From: Myxococcota bacterium | GTDB lineage: Bacteria > Myxococcota_A > UBA796 > UBA2385 | Assembly (NCBI GenBank): GCA_023150805.1 | Contig: JAKLKF010000031.1 | Location: forward strand, 1-62,240 | Direction of reading: 5' to 3' | DNA: 62,240 nt | Shown: positions 46,396-55,197 of the stretch, one piece after another | Layout of the letters: each line of letters starts with the position of its first letter | Position numbering within the stretch: the stretch's first letter is position 1 | Program-made: the position numbers and the translations under genes | Notes under the pieces: generated by a model | What the model saw: the letters and a program-made list of their open reading frames with translations, nothing else | What the model was told of the DNA's origin: nothing | Database searches by the model: none

Positions 46396-46450
46396 GAGGG
46401 ACCCATGGCTCTGCTCAACAACCCCATGGGGGCGCTGGCGGCGGTGAACC
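46093..46450 (+). repeat. 358-bp direct repeat, copy 1
   Basis: Covers the 3' three-quarters of gene A and the first 15 codons of gene B. It matches 47119-47476 with about four mismatches. Beyond base 46450 the two copies diverge completely, so the boundary falls inside gene B, directly after its conserved leader. Confidence 0.9.
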
Positions 46451-46698
46451 TTTACGCCCGACCGAGCTTGGGTGAGTTGCCTGGAGGGTCGGCCAAGACT
46501 CAACCCAATTGCACGGCAGAGTGCGCTCGAGGAACCGGTGGAACCACTTGCAGCTACGGGATGAAGTGCTGCGCCAAGTGCTCACCGGCTGGAGACCCCG
46601 TCGCTGGTTGTGTCCATCATGGTGAGAGCTGTGACCGGATCTTCAATCCCACGACCAACTTCGGACTGGGTGAAGTGGTCGGGCCAGGGGGGGCTTGA
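46405..46698 (+). CDS. Leader-type small Cys-rich protein (gene B1)
   Basis: 97 residues. The first 15 (MALLNNPMGALAAVN) are shared with the gene at 47431 and fall in the duplicated block; the rest is unique and has eight Cys (NCTAEC, TTC, KCCAKC, AGC, ESC). A strong AGGAGG lies 7 nt before the ATG. No typical signal peptide. A short conserved N-terminus with a variable Cys-rich body resembles a precursor peptide or a disulfide-rich effector, but no modifying enzyme is adjacent. Function unknown. Confidence 0.6.
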   Translation: MALLNNPMGALAAVNLYARPSLGELPGGSAKTQPNCTAECARGTGGTTCSYGMKCCAKCSPAGDPVAGCVHHGESCDRIFNPTTNFGLGEVVGPGGA

Positions 46699-47033
46699 TG
46701 GCACCGACGCCCCTCTCCCTGGCACTATCCCTGTGTCACGCCGGAACCTGCATGGATGTGAGTTCCACGGTCAAGTCCGATCAACCCCCCTCGTGGGAGT
46801 TTGATCTTCAGGTACCGGGAACCGAGCAACGCGTCAAAGTCGACGTCGCCATCACGTCCGACTCAATGCCCCCGCAGCCGGTCATTCGCGCCTGCCTGAT
46901 TCGGGAGGAGGACGAGTGCAGCAAGGCTGTTGGGGTCCCCATCATGGGATCACCCTTCTACCTCTCGCTGAAGTCGCCAACCGGACCCGTGGACCTCGAC
47001 ATCGTGGTCAAATCCAGCCCTGATGGGCGCTGA
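46698..47033 (+). CDS. Small protein with conserved Cys-containing N-terminus
   Basis: 111 residues; the ATG at 46698 overlaps the B1 stop by 1 nt. The N-terminus MAPTPLSLALSLCHAGTCMD followed by SSTV is similar to that of the broken gene at 48507 (MTPSILTLTATLCQSGQCLD, then CSTV), after which the two differ. The body is beta-rich (FDLQVPGTEQRVKVDVAITS) with two more Cys. Not recognised. Confidence 0.6.
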   Translation: MAPTPLSLALSLCHAGTCMDVSSTVKSDQPPSWEFDLQVPGTEQRVKVDVAITSDSMPPQPVIRACLIREEDECSKAVGVPIMGSPFYLSLKSPTGPVDLDIVVKSSPDGR

Positions 47034-47118
47034 CGCATCCCTGGGCGGCTGATCCCATGTGACGAAAGCGCTGATCGGCGTGCTCCCCACCGGAAGGTGA
47101 GTCGCCCCGACCCGCGAA

Positions 47119-47421
47119 GACATCGCCCAGGTGGCACCATTGCTCGCCGCCGTCCGTGCTACCGTCACCGTCGAGAACCGGACCCTGAACGCTTCGGTGG
47201 AGCCTGTCTTCCAGACCACCAGCGACGGCGTCACCTGGGGCAACCTCATCTCGCTCGGCCAGGCCATGACCACCGACACCACCGACACCACCTCCTGGTA
47301 CACGGACACCGCCAACTTCAAGCGGGGCGTGCGCTTCGGCGTGATCGTGGAACAGGTCACCGGCAACGCCGTCGAGTCTGCCCGCGTCAGCATCGTCCTC
47401 GACCTGCAGCTCAAGAGCTAG
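47119..47421 (+). pseudogene. 5'-truncated second copy of gene A
   Basis: Same frame and nearly the same sequence as the last 100 codons of gene A, but the first 37 codons are replaced by unrelated DNA with no ribosome binding site. A GTG at 47131 could start a 96-residue fragment. It ends with the same LQLKS tail and is followed by the same ribosome binding site and leader as copy 1. Most likely a duplication remnant. Confidence 0.7.
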
Positions 47422-47476
47422 GAGGGACCCATGGCGCTGCTCAACAACCCCATGGGGGCGCTGGCGGCGGTGAACC
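47119..47476 (+). repeat. 358-bp direct repeat, copy 2
   Basis: Matches 46093-46450 at about 354 of 358 positions, offset 1026 bp. The 5' boundary lies inside gene A and the 3' boundary just after the 15-codon leader of gene B. Confidence 0.9.
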
Positions 47477-47832
47477 GGGTCAGTGGGATCACGAGTTCAA
47501 CATGGCCGACCTCGTCGTCTCCCCGAACGACCGGATCGGCGGGATCTCGACACAGTGAGGGCATGAGCGACGATGGAACCGGTGGGAGCGGGACCAGGCA
47601 GGTTCCGGATCGCCTTGCCGACCAGTGGTGCATGACGCGCTTCCCGGCAGGTGAAGAGGCCTGGCAGCTCTGTCGCGCAGCCTGTCAAGCAAACCATCCG
47701 GACAAGCCCTGTGCAGTCAGTTGCTTCCATGCCTCCGATGGCAGGGGCGGCTGCGTCCTGAAGTACAACTGTAGCGCGTGCGACGAGGCGCTATCCGGCC
47801 CTTCCGGCGATGTGGCGCCATGGCAGACATGA
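47431..47832 (+). CDS. Second leader-type Cys-rich protein (gene B2)
   Basis: 133 residues from the leader ATG (MALLNNPMGALAAVN), or 89 residues from an ATG at 47563. Between residues 16 and 44 the frame is Ser/Thr/Arg-rich and looks non-coding, while another frame there reads MADLVVSPNDRIGGISTQ and stops at 47558. The leader may thus have been pasted out of frame onto older DNA. The body from 47563 has eight Cys (QWC, QLC, AAC, PC, SC, GC, NC, AC), as in B1 but with different spacing. The true start is uncertain. Confidence 0.5.
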   Translation: MALLNNPMGALAAVNRVSGITSSTWPTSSSPRTTGSAGSRHSEGMSDDGTGGSGTRQVPDRLADQWCMTRFPAGEEAWQLCRAACQANHPDKPCAVSCFHASDGRGGCVLKYNCSACDEALSGPSGDVAPWQT

Positions 47833-48353
47833 TGGGCGGTCGAATCTGCCTTCTCCTCCTCGCGCCGGGTCTGCTGTGCTGTGCCAGGCAACCCGCGACG
47901 CGACCTGCAGGTGAGCCGGCTGAGCTGGTCCTTGTGCCGGGCCCGCCGCCGCGGTGCCGCGTGGCGTTGGTGGTTCCGGCACTGGCGGGATTCGCTCTGG
48001 CACGACTGGCGCCTGGCGCCGCGCTTGCCGGCACCTGGGCGGGCACCGGCACGGGACACTGCGCCCTTGCGCGCCCTCCTGACGGTTCGGACGCCTTCTG
48101 GATGTTCGGTCCCACCGAGAGCGGCTTCCGAGGAGAGATTCAATGTGTGGTCGATGAAGTCTCCTCTCCACGGCTGCTGGTGGTCGACAGCGCCAGTCCT
48201 CCCGCGGGGTCTCGCGGGGAGTTCCTCGGTGCTGCAGAGTACGAGCCTTTGGTGCCACCGGTGCGAACCGGTCCGGCAAGTGGGATCGCGGGACGGGTGG
48301 TCCCTCGGCCCTGTCCCGATGGTTCCTGGCCCGGTGCTCCCATCGAGGGGTAG
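47829..48353 (+). CDS. Putative lipoprotein
   Basis: 174 residues from the ATG at 47829, which overlaps the B2 stop (ATGA). The N-terminus MMGGRICLLLLAPGLLCC is a plausible lipoprotein signal. The body has a hydrophobic, Ala-rich middle and three Cys. Not recognised. Coupling to B2 is the best argument that both are translated. Confidence 0.5.
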   Translation: MMGGRICLLLLAPGLLCCARQPATRPAGEPAELVLVPGPPPRCRVALVVPALAGFALARLAPGAALAGTWAGTGTGHCALARPPDGSDAFWMFGPTESGFRGEIQCVVDEVSSPRLLVVDSASPPAGSRGEFLGAAEYEPLVPPVRTGPASGIAGRVVPRPCPDGSWPGAPIEG

Positions 48354-48506
48354 ATGCGGTGCACGATGCAGTGGGTCCGAAGAGTGGGCGACAAGACTCC
48401 GGCTGTCCAGGCGAAGAGGGCCTTCGTGGGTGTAGGATTGTGGCGATGTCGCTCATCGGCCGCTGGTCAGGCGACCCCGGGCGACCTCCCGCCTCTCGGA
48501 ACGCAC

Positions 48507-49235
48507 ATGACCCCCTCCATCCTCACCCTCACCGCCACCCTGTGCCAGTCGGGCCAGTGCCTGGACCTCTGCAGCACCGTGAACGTGCGGACCCTGCTGG
48601 TGGGCCTGCTCCTCTCCCCCCTCGCCCAGGCCGCGCCGCCCGCCCACGCGGACTCCGCCGTGGAGCGCCTCTTCGCTCGCAGCTTGATGGGCATCCAGTA
48701 GACCGGCGTGCCCGGCGCGCGCCGGCTGTTCTGCCCTCTCCCCGCGGACGCCTGGCCAGGCTCCGCGGTGCTCTGGGTCGACGCAGGACAGTGGGCGGAC
48801 GTCCACGGTCGGTATCCGCGCGGCGCCGAGATCCTGGACCAGACACTGCTGGCCCTGGTCCCCCCCGGTGTGACCGAGGGCCGCTTCATCCTGCCCGAGC
48901 TCGGCACCGTCCATGTCACCTGGCCTGACGGCGCGGCGGGCGAGCTGGTGATGTGCACGGACGCCCGCCAGGCCCACGCGGCGTGGACGGTGCTCGGCAC
49001 GGTGGAGCCTTGGGTGCCGGGCCAGCAGGTGCGCTTGTCGGGCACCTGCCGGGGGCTGGGCGAGGTGGACGAAGAGGGCTCCTTCGTCCTGTCCCTCCAC
49101 GAGGACGCCTGCGCGCTGCGGGTCAGCCTCGTCACGGATCGAGGCGAGGTGGCCGGCCCGCTGATCCCGACCCACCGCCCCCTTCGCGGCGACCTGGTCC
49201 TGCGGCTGCCGCTGGCGTCCACCGCGGGGGAGTGA
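48507..49235 (+). pseudogene. Secreted protein gene interrupted by an in-frame TAG
   Basis: The frame from ATG 48507 runs MTPSILTLTATLCQSGQCLD, a hydrophobic segment (LLVGLLLSPLAQA, signal-like) and about 17 residues, then meets TAG at 48699-48701. The same frame continues with convincing coding sequence to 49235 (ARRLFCPLPADAWPGSAVLW, a beta-rich domain of about 175 residues). A single-base change could explain it. The downstream part could be translated alone from a GTG at 48708, but it would lack the signal. The 153 bp before it (48354-48506) show no gene. Confidence 0.6.
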
Positions 49236-49272
49236 AGACCGACCCCCTCGCCCGCGGTGTACCCTGGCCCCG

Positions 49273-49527
49273 ATGCCCTCCCCCCCGCGCACCCGCATCG
49301 ACCTCGGCGAGACCGCCGCCCTGACCTGGATCGCCATCGCGGTCGGGCTGACCGTGGTCATCGGACCCTCGCTGGGCCTGCGGGGCTGGGCCTGGCTGGG
49401 CCTGCACCACGCGCTCTGCCTGGTCGGCACCAGCCACGAGCTGTGGCGGGCGCGCAAGCGCCGGGCTGCGCGCCAGGCCCAGCAGGAGGCCCACGCCCGC
49501 CAGGTGGCGGCCCGGCGCGGCGGCTGA
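49273..49527 (+). CDS. Small membrane protein
   Basis: 84 residues: a hydrophobic region (about residues 14-35), a second weaker one (about 40-53), then an Arg/Ala/Gln-rich, strongly basic tail that should stay cytoplasmic. Not recognised. One base separates its stop from the next GTG, so the two genes are coupled. Confidence 0.65.
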   Translation: MPSPPRTRIDLGETAALTWIAIAVGLTVVIGPSLGLRGWAWLGLHHALCLVGTSHELWRARKRRAARQAQQEAHARQVAARRGG

Positions 49528-49528
49528 G

Positions 49529-50362
49529 GTGCTGTGGCTGGTGCTGCTGCCCCTGGCCCTGGCCGACGACCCGGCCGCCCTGTGCCAGGGGACCCCGTCC
49601 GAGCGCCTGGCCCGCGTCGAGCAGGCCCGGGCCCAGGCAGGGCCGGACCGGGATCGCGTCCGGGCGCTGCTGGCCGCCCAGGCCACGCTGATGGCCCTGG
49701 ACCAGGTGGACGCCGAGGACGACGCGACCTGCGTGGCCTACCTGGACGCGGTGCTGTCCACGGACCCGACGCGGCGGGACCTGGCGCTGCGCGCGGCCCG
49801 CGCGGGCGGGGCCCTGGACGCGCAAGGACAGCCCGTCGTGGCGGCCCGGGCGCTGTCCGCCGAGGAGACGCCCGCCGGCCCCCCCGATCCCTCGACGCCC
49901 CACGGCCAGGCCCTGCTCCGGTACCGCGCCCTGGTGGCCGGGATCTCCGGCTGCGCCATCGGGACGGGGAGCCCGGGGCCCGAGCTGGCCACGCTGGCGA
50001 CGGCGACGGCCACCTGGGCGGTCTTCGTGGGCCCCTCGCGGCTGGCCCACCCCCAGCGCTTCGCGGCCTGGGCGGCCCGCCACCGCGAGGAGGGCACCCT
50101 GCCACCCGCCGACGAGCCGATCCGCGGCGGCCCGGTCTTCCTGTCCAGCTACGCCTGGCAGCCGCGCGATCTCGACGTGGCCAAGGCCGAGACCGAGGCG
50201 TGGAACCGCCACCTGCGCGGCGCGCTGGGCTTGACCGACGCCGACGTCGCCGAGGTCGAGGTCGAGGTCGAGGCCCGCCACGGCCACCTGGTCGCGCCCA
50301 CGGGCACGGTGGCCCTGCTCGAGGCCAGCCCCGCCGTCGCGGCCCTGCCGCCCTGCCCCTGA
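49529..50362 (+). CDS. Secreted hypothetical protein
   Basis: 277 residues with a signal peptide (MLWLVLLPLALA) and an Ala-rich, helix-rich mature part of no recognised family; a few Cys (LCQG, TCVAY, SGCAIG, PPCP). Acidic C-terminal third with a Glu/Val run (DVAEVEVEVEARHGH). GTG start one base after the preceding stop. Confidence 0.68.
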   Translation: MLWLVLLPLALADDPAALCQGTPSERLARVEQARAQAGPDRDRVRALLAAQATLMALDQVDAEDDATCVAYLDAVLSTDPTRRDLALRAARAGGALDAQGQPVVAARALSAEETPAGPPDPSTPHGQALLRYRALVAGISGCAIGTGSPGPELATLATATATWAVFVGPSRLAHPQRFAAWAARHREEGTLPPADEPIRGGPVFLSSYAWQPRDLDVAKAETEAWNRHLRGALGLTDADVAEVEVEVEARHGHLVAPTGTVALLEASPAVAALPPCP

Positions 50363-50363
50363 G

Positions 50364-50572
50364 GTGGGTCCCTCGCGCGGCGGCCCCAGGCCCGACGCGC
50401 CCACCCGGCGCTGGTGGACCCTGCTGCGCGCGGGCGGCGCCTTCGTGATGATGGGCCTGGACTTCCCCGGTACCTGCGGCGGCGCCGGGCCGAGCGCGCA
50501 GCCGAGGCGACCTGGATGACGCCCTACTTCACGGCGGCGGTGTGGATCTCGCTGGCGATGGTGTGGCCGTGA
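50364..50572 (+). pseudogene. Small membrane protein with a frameshift
   Basis: From GTG 50364 one frame reads an N-terminal part with RRWWTLLRAGGAFVMMGLDF; near 50470 the sense passes to another frame reading RYLRRRRAERAAEATWM followed by TPYFTAAVWISLAMVWP and a stop at 50572. Total length 209 nt, so one base appears lost at the CCCCGG junction. Together they would make a 69-residue, two-helix membrane protein. Mutation or base-call error are both possible. Confidence 0.4.
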
Positions 50573-50594
50573 AGGCCCCTGCTATGGTGCGGCC

Positions 50595-51431
50595 ATGGTC
50601 CCCTCGCCCGCCCTGCTGCTGACCCTGCCCGGCCTGCTCGCCTGCAAGAAGGTCGAGGAGATCCCCGCCGACCTGGACGGCGTGATGCACTACCTGTGGC
50701 AGGAGCTGGAGGATGGCGAGGACGCGACCCTGGGCGCGGGCGTGCAGAACCTGCACACCGCCCTGGGCGGCGACGCGCTGCAGGAGGCGACCGACGGCAG
50801 CATCTCGCGCCTGTCGGCCGACGAGGTCGAGCCCCTGGGCGTCACGGACCGCGACCCGGCGGACGCCGCCGGCATCTTCCTGGGCAACGTGATCCACTGT
50901 GCGCTGCCCACGGTGGCCGAGATCGTCACCTGGCCGGACCAGGAGGAGCTGTACGAGGGCGTGTACGAGAGCTACACCCGCACCTACGACGGCGACCTCG
51001 ACGCCTTCCTGGACGGCGAGACGGACGTGCTCACCTTCCAGATCGACTACGAGTCGAAGGTGCTCGGCTCGTCGTACACGGCGCACACCCTGGCCTACGT
51101 CCGCCGGGTCTCCGCCGCCGCCGCCGTCGAGGAGGGGCTGCTGGAGGAGGGGCAGGCCGCCTTCGCCGAGGCCTACCTCGCCCGCTTCCACGCGCCCGAG
51201 CCCGCGCAGTTCGAGGAGGGCTCCAACAAGACCTTCGAACAGGACTACCAGTTCGAGATCTACTGGGACCGCGGCGCGGCCGAGACCCTGCACGCCTACG
51301 CGATGTGGCGGCAGGCCGACTGGGGTTCGGGCTTCACCAGCGAGGACGAGGGGGTCCAGCGCCTGCTGCTCAACGGCATGGAGGACTGGGACAAGGACAC
51401 GGACCGCATCTGCGAGGAGGGGGGCCCCTGA
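50595..51431 (+). CDS. Lipoprotein of unknown function
   Basis: 278 residues. Signal MVPSPALLLTLPGLLAC with the lipobox Cys at 17, followed by Lys-Lys, then an acidic, mostly helical mature domain (Glu/Asp-rich, many aromatic residues). No family recognised. Convergent with serC. Confidence 0.7.
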   Translation: MVPSPALLLTLPGLLACKKVEEIPADLDGVMHYLWQELEDGEDATLGAGVQNLHTALGGDALQEATDGSISRLSADEVEPLGVTDRDPADAAGIFLGNVIHCALPTVAEIVTWPDQEELYEGVYESYTRTYDGDLDAFLDGETDVLTFQIDYESKVLGSSYTAHTLAYVRRVSAAAAVEEGLLEEGQAAFAEAYLARFHAPEPAQFEEGSNKTFEQDYQFEIYWDRGAAETLHAYAMWRQADWGSGFTSEDEGVQRLLLNGMEDWDKDTDRICEEGGP

Positions 51432-51458
51432 ACAGAGGGGCCCCTCCCCGGCCGGTCC

Positions 51459-52562
51459 TCAGCCGTTGTTGCGCTCGAACTCGCGCATGAACCCGACCAG
51501 GGCGTCGACGGCGTCCAGGCCGGTGGCGTTGTACAGGCTGGCGCGGATGCCGCCGGCGCTGCGGTGGCCCTTCAGCTCCTTGAGGCCGGCGGCGCTGGCC
51601 TCCTTCACGAAGCGGGCCTCCAGCTCCTCGGTGGGCAGCCGCCAGGCGACGTTCATCCAGGAGCGGTCGGCCTTGTCCGCGCGGGGGCGCCAGAAGCCGC
51701 TGCGGTCGATCTCGGCGTACAGCCGCTCGGCCTTCTGCCGGTTGACGGCCTCCATCGCGGACAGACCGCCCTGGCCCTCCAGCCAGGCCAGCACGCGCTC
51801 CAGCGCGAAGATGCCGAAGGTGTTGGGCGTGTTGTACATGCTGGTGTTGTCGACGGCGACGCCGTAGTCGAGCATCGCCGGCAGCCCGCCGGGCAGGGCC
51901 TTGGCGGTCTGCCGGGACTGGCTCTGGGCCCAGGGCGACAGGATGACGGCCGTAACCCCGCTGGGGCCCAGGTTCTTCTGGGCGCCGGCGTAGATGAGAT
52001 CGTGGGCGGCGGTGTCGACCGGCCGAGAACAGATGTCGCTGCTCATGTCGGCGACCAGCGGCACCGACACCTTGGGCGTGCGGTGGAACTGGGTGCCGTA
52101 GATGGTGTTGTTGGTCGTGTAGTGCAGGTAGCGGGCGCCCTCGCGGACGGTGAGCTCCTGGTCGGTCGGCAGGCGGCGGTACTCGACGGCCTTGCCCTCC
52201 CAGGCCGCGCGCGCGTCGCCCACGCGGCGGGCCTCCTGCAGGGCCTTGCTGGCCCAGGTGCCGGTCACGACGTAGTCGGCGGCCGCCCCCTCGTCGCCGA
52301 GCAGGTTCAGGGCCAGCATGTAGAACTGCAGGCTGGCGCCGCCTTGCAGGAAGAGCACGACGTAGTCGTCGGGGATGGCCATCAGCCGGCGCAGGCGGGC
52401 CTCGGCCGAGGCGAGCACGGCCTCGAACGGCTTGCTGCGGTGGCTGATCTCCATGATGCCGGCGCCGGTGTCGCCGAACTCGACCAGGGCGGCCTGCAGC
52501 TCGTGCAGGACGGGCAGGGGGAGGGCGGCGGGGCCGGCCGAGAAGTTGTGGCAGCGGGACAT
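51459..52562 (-). CDS. serC: Phosphoserine aminotransferase SerC
   Basis: 367 residues of the class V aminotransferase SerC family: N-terminal NFSAGPAALP, substrate loop EISHRSKPFE and the PLP-lysine block YAGAQKNLGPSGVT. It converts 3-phosphohydroxypyruvate to phosphoserine (and acts in pyridoxal phosphate synthesis in some bacteria). It lies 40 bp downstream of serA on the same strand, forming a serine-synthesis operon. Near standard family length. Confidence 0.95.
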   Translation of the reverse strand: MSRCHNFSAGPAALPLPVLHELQAALVEFGDTGAGIMEISHRSKPFEAVLASAEARLRRLMAIPDDYVVLFLQGGASLQFYMLALNLLGDEGAAADYVVTGTWASKALQEARRVGDARAAWEGKAVEYRRLPTDQELTVREGARYLHYTTNNTIYGTQFHRTPKVSVPLVADMSSDICSRPVDTAAHDLIYAGAQKNLGPSGVTAVILSPWAQSQSRQTAKALPGGLPAMLDYGVAVDNTSMYNTPNTFGIFALERVLAWLEGQGGLSAMEAVNRQKAERLYAEIDRSGFWRPRADKADRSWMNVAWRLPTEELEARFVKEASAAGLKELKGHRSAGGIRASLYNATGLDAVDALVGFMREFERNNG

Positions 52563-52602
52563 GGGCAGCTCCGGAGTGGGGAGGCTGGTGGAGGGAGGAG
52601 GC

Positions 52603-53808
52603 TCAGGCGTCCAGCGCGACCAGCGAGGTGGCGAAGACGGCGGGGTGCTCGTCCAGGGTGGTCCGCAGCGCGGGCGGCGGGGCCTGGTCGAGCTGGATGC
52701 GGGCGACGGCGGCGGCGGCGCCGGAGAAGATGACGTTCTCCATCTCCTGGACGTTGATGCCGGCCTTGCTGATCAGGTCGAGCACGCTGGCCAGCACCCC
52801 GACCTGGTCGCGGTGGCGGACGACCAGCAGGTGGGTGGCCGGCGTGCGCAGGGCGACGTTGACGCAGTTCTCCACCGAGCCGGTCTGCAGGTAGATCCGC
52901 ACGATGCGCACGACCTCGTCGGCGATGGCCTCGCTGGCCTGGTCGGTGCTGGCGCCGATGTGGTGGGTGCCGTAGACGCCCGGGTTGTGGGCGATGGCGT
53001 GCGGGAACTCGCCGTCGACGGCGGGCTCGTCGGCGAAGACGTCCAGGCCGGCGCGCAGGCCGCGCTCGGCGATGGCGCGCTCCAGGGCGTCCTGGTCGAT
53101 CACCTCGCCCCGGCTGGTGTTGATGACGTAGGCGCCCGGCCGCAGGGCGGCGAGCAGCTCGGCGTCGACCAGGCCCCGGGTGCCGGGGTTGAGCGAGAGG
53201 TGGATCGTGACGGCGTCGGCGTCGCGGCAGGCCTCCAGCGCCGAGGCGCAGGGCGTGACGCCCAGCTCGGCGGCGGTGCAGATGTCCATGCTGCGGTCCC
53301 AGCCGCGCACGACCATGCCGAAGGCGCGGGCCCGGCGGGCGACCTCGCGGCCGATGGCGCCGCAGCCCAGGATGGCCAGGGTCCGCCCGGCCAGGCCGCG
53401 GGCCTTGCCGAACTCCTTCTTCTGCCACTGGCCGGCGCGCAGGGCGATGACGTTGTCGGCGATGCGCCGGTCCAGGTTGACCAGGTGGCCGATCGCCAGC
53501 TCGGCCACGGCGATGGCGTTCTTGCCCGGGCAGTTGGAGACGTAGACGCCGCGGGCGCTGGCGCGGTCCAGGTCGATGGTGTTCACCCCGGCGCCGGCCC
53601 GGATGACCAGCGACAGGCTGCGCGCCGCGTCGAGCTGGGCGGCCGTGACCTTGGTGGAGCGCACGACCAGCACGTCGGGGTCGAGCCGGTCCAGCGCCTC
53701 GGACAGCGCCTGGTCCTTCAGGCCGGCGTCGACGGAGACGCGGCAGCCCAGGGCCTGCAGGGCGGTGACGACCTCGGAGGAGAGCTTGTCGGCGATCAGC
53801 ACGTGCAC
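52603..53808 (-). CDS. serA: D-3-phosphoglycerate dehydrogenase SerA with ACT domain
   Basis: 401 residues. NAD motif LGCGAIGREVARRARAFGM, catalytic Arg in INTSRGEVID, Glu in FADEPAVD and His in THHIGAST, then a C-terminal ACT domain (HLLVVRHRDQVGVLASVLDL) that in the family binds serine for feedback control. It commits 3-phosphoglycerate to serine synthesis. The GTG at 53808 (MHVLIADKL) was chosen over upstream frame because conserved sequence begins there and a GGAG lies just before. Confidence 0.93.
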   Translation of the reverse strand: MHVLIADKLSSEVVTALQALGCRVSVDAGLKDQALSEALDRLDPDVLVVRSTKVTAAQLDAARSLSLVIRAGAGVNTIDLDRASARGVYVSNCPGKNAIAVAELAIGHLVNLDRRIADNVIALRAGQWQKKEFGKARGLAGRTLAILGCGAIGREVARRARAFGMVVRGWDRSMDICTAAELGVTPCASALEACRDADAVTIHLSLNPGTRGLVDAELLAALRPGAYVINTSRGEVIDQDALERAIAERGLRAGLDVFADEPAVDGEFPHAIAHNPGVYGTHHIGASTDQASEAIADEVVRIVRIYLQTGSVENCVNVALRTPATHLLVVRHRDQVGVLASVLDLISKAGINVQEMENVIFSGAAAAVARIQLDQAPPPALRTTLDEHPAVFATSLVALDA

Positions 53809-54017
53809 GGGGGGCTCCAGGGAGGGGCGGGGCGGCGGCCGGCGAGGGAGTCGTGTCAGGGGATCGGGGCGGGGGATCGGGGCGCGGGGGGCAGTCTGCG
53901 GGCCCGCGCCGGGTAGACTCAGGACCTCCGGCGGTCGCCCGCGACCCCTATCGCCGGCCCCCCGGCGCGGCATCGCCCCTGCGACCGCGCATCCCCCCCC
54001 GCCCACCGAGGTCCCGC

Positions 54018-55136
54018 TTGGCCCGTGTCCTGCTTGTGCACGACGATCCCTCGCTCCGCCAGGAGGGACGGCGGGCCCTGGTCCGCGAGGGTCACGAGGT
54101 GGTCGAGGTCGACGCGGCGGGCCTGGCCGGGGCGCTGGCGCGGGGCCGCTTCGACCTGGCGGTCGCGGCGCGGGGCGTCGGCGCGGCCGGCGTGGAGCTG
54201 CTGGCGCGGGTGCGGGCGGCCCAGCCCGACTGCGGGCGGGTGCTGCTGGGCGCTCCGACCGAGCCGGCGGTGCTGCTCGACGCCGTGAACCGGGCCGAGG
54301 TTGCGCGCATCGTGCCCGAGGCGGACGGCATGGCCGGCGTCGCCCGCGCCCTGCGCGAGGTGCTGACGGGCCGCCAGGGCCTGGCGGGCTGGCTGGAGCA
54401 GCGCCGCCAGGAGGAGCACGACACCGAGGCCCGCCACCTGCAGGAGGCGCTGTCGGCCGGCGCCCTGGAGATCGCCTTCCAGCCCATCGTCGAGGCCGGC
54501 AGCGAGCGCATCGTCGCCCACGAGGTGCTGGCGCGCACCCCCCACCCGGCCTTCCCGACGACCGGCCGCCTGGTCGAGGCCGCCCAGCGCGCCCAGCAGC
54601 TCCCCCTGCTCACCCGCGCCGTGGTCGAGCGCCTGGCCGCCACCCTGGCGCGCACGCCCACGGCCGGCCGCTTCTTCGTCAACCTGCACCCCGGCGAGCT
54701 GTCGCGGCCCGACCAGGTGGTCGACGCGCTGCAGCCGCTGGCGCCGCACGCCCACCGCGTGGTGGTCGAGATCACCGAGCGGGGCGCGGTCCTGCCCGAG
54801 GGCGGCTGGGTCGAGACGGTCGAGGAGCTGGCCGCGCGCGGCTTCGCGGTGGCGGTGGACGACCTGGGCGCCGGCCAGTCCTCGCTGCGCATGCTGGCCG
54901 AGCTGCAGCCGCAGTTCGTCAAGGTGGACATGAGCGTGGTGCGCGACGTGGACGCCGAGCCGGCCCGCCAGCGCCTGGTCGAGCTGCTGTGCCGCTTCGC
55001 CGACACCACGGGCGCCAAGGTCATCGCCGAGGGCGTGGAGACCCGACTGGAGGCCGACACGCTGGCCCGGATCGGCGTGAGCCTGCTGCAGGGCTACCTG
55101 TTCGGACGCCCGCAGCCCGAGCCGGTGCGGGGGTGA
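54018..55136 (+). CDS. EAL-domain c-di-GMP phosphodiesterase with degenerate receiver
   Basis: 372 residues. Residues 1-110 resemble a response-regulator receiver: VLLVHDDPSLRQEGRRAL keeps the acidic pair, but the phospho-acceptor Asp position is Ala (FDLAVAARGVG), so it is a pseudo-receiver. Residues about 135-365 are an EAL domain with EVLAR in place of the EAL signature, VEITERG, VDDLGAGQSSL, FVKVDMS, KVIAEGVET and LLQGYLFGRP; the catalytic acidic residues and Lys appear kept, so c-di-GMP hydrolysis is likely. A TTG at 54018 is the likely start. Confidence 0.85.
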   Translation: MARVLLVHDDPSLRQEGRRALVREGHEVVEVDAAGLAGALARGRFDLAVAARGVGAAGVELLARVRAAQPDCGRVLLGAPTEPAVLLDAVNRAEVARIVPEADGMAGVARALREVLTGRQGLAGWLEQRRQEEHDTEARHLQEALSAGALEIAFQPIVEAGSERIVAHEVLARTPHPAFPTTGRLVEAAQRAQQLPLLTRAVVERLAATLARTPTAGRFFVNLHPGELSRPDQVVDALQPLAPHAHRVVVEITERGAVLPEGGWVETVEELAARGFAVAVDDLGAGQSSLRMLAELQPQFVKVDMSVVRDVDAEPARQRLVELLCRFADTTGAKVIAEGVETRLEADTLARIGVSLLQGYLFGRPQPEPVRG

Positions 55137-55197
55137 TCGCGGCGCGGCCCGCGCGCGGGGCCGGGAGCGCGCGCCCGAAACGTGGTAGGGCCAGCCG

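Noticed and set aside
48354..48506. Extension of the broken gene upstream to 48354
   Set aside because: No ribosome binding site and no coding character; the shared N-terminus with the 46698 gene fixes the start at 48507.
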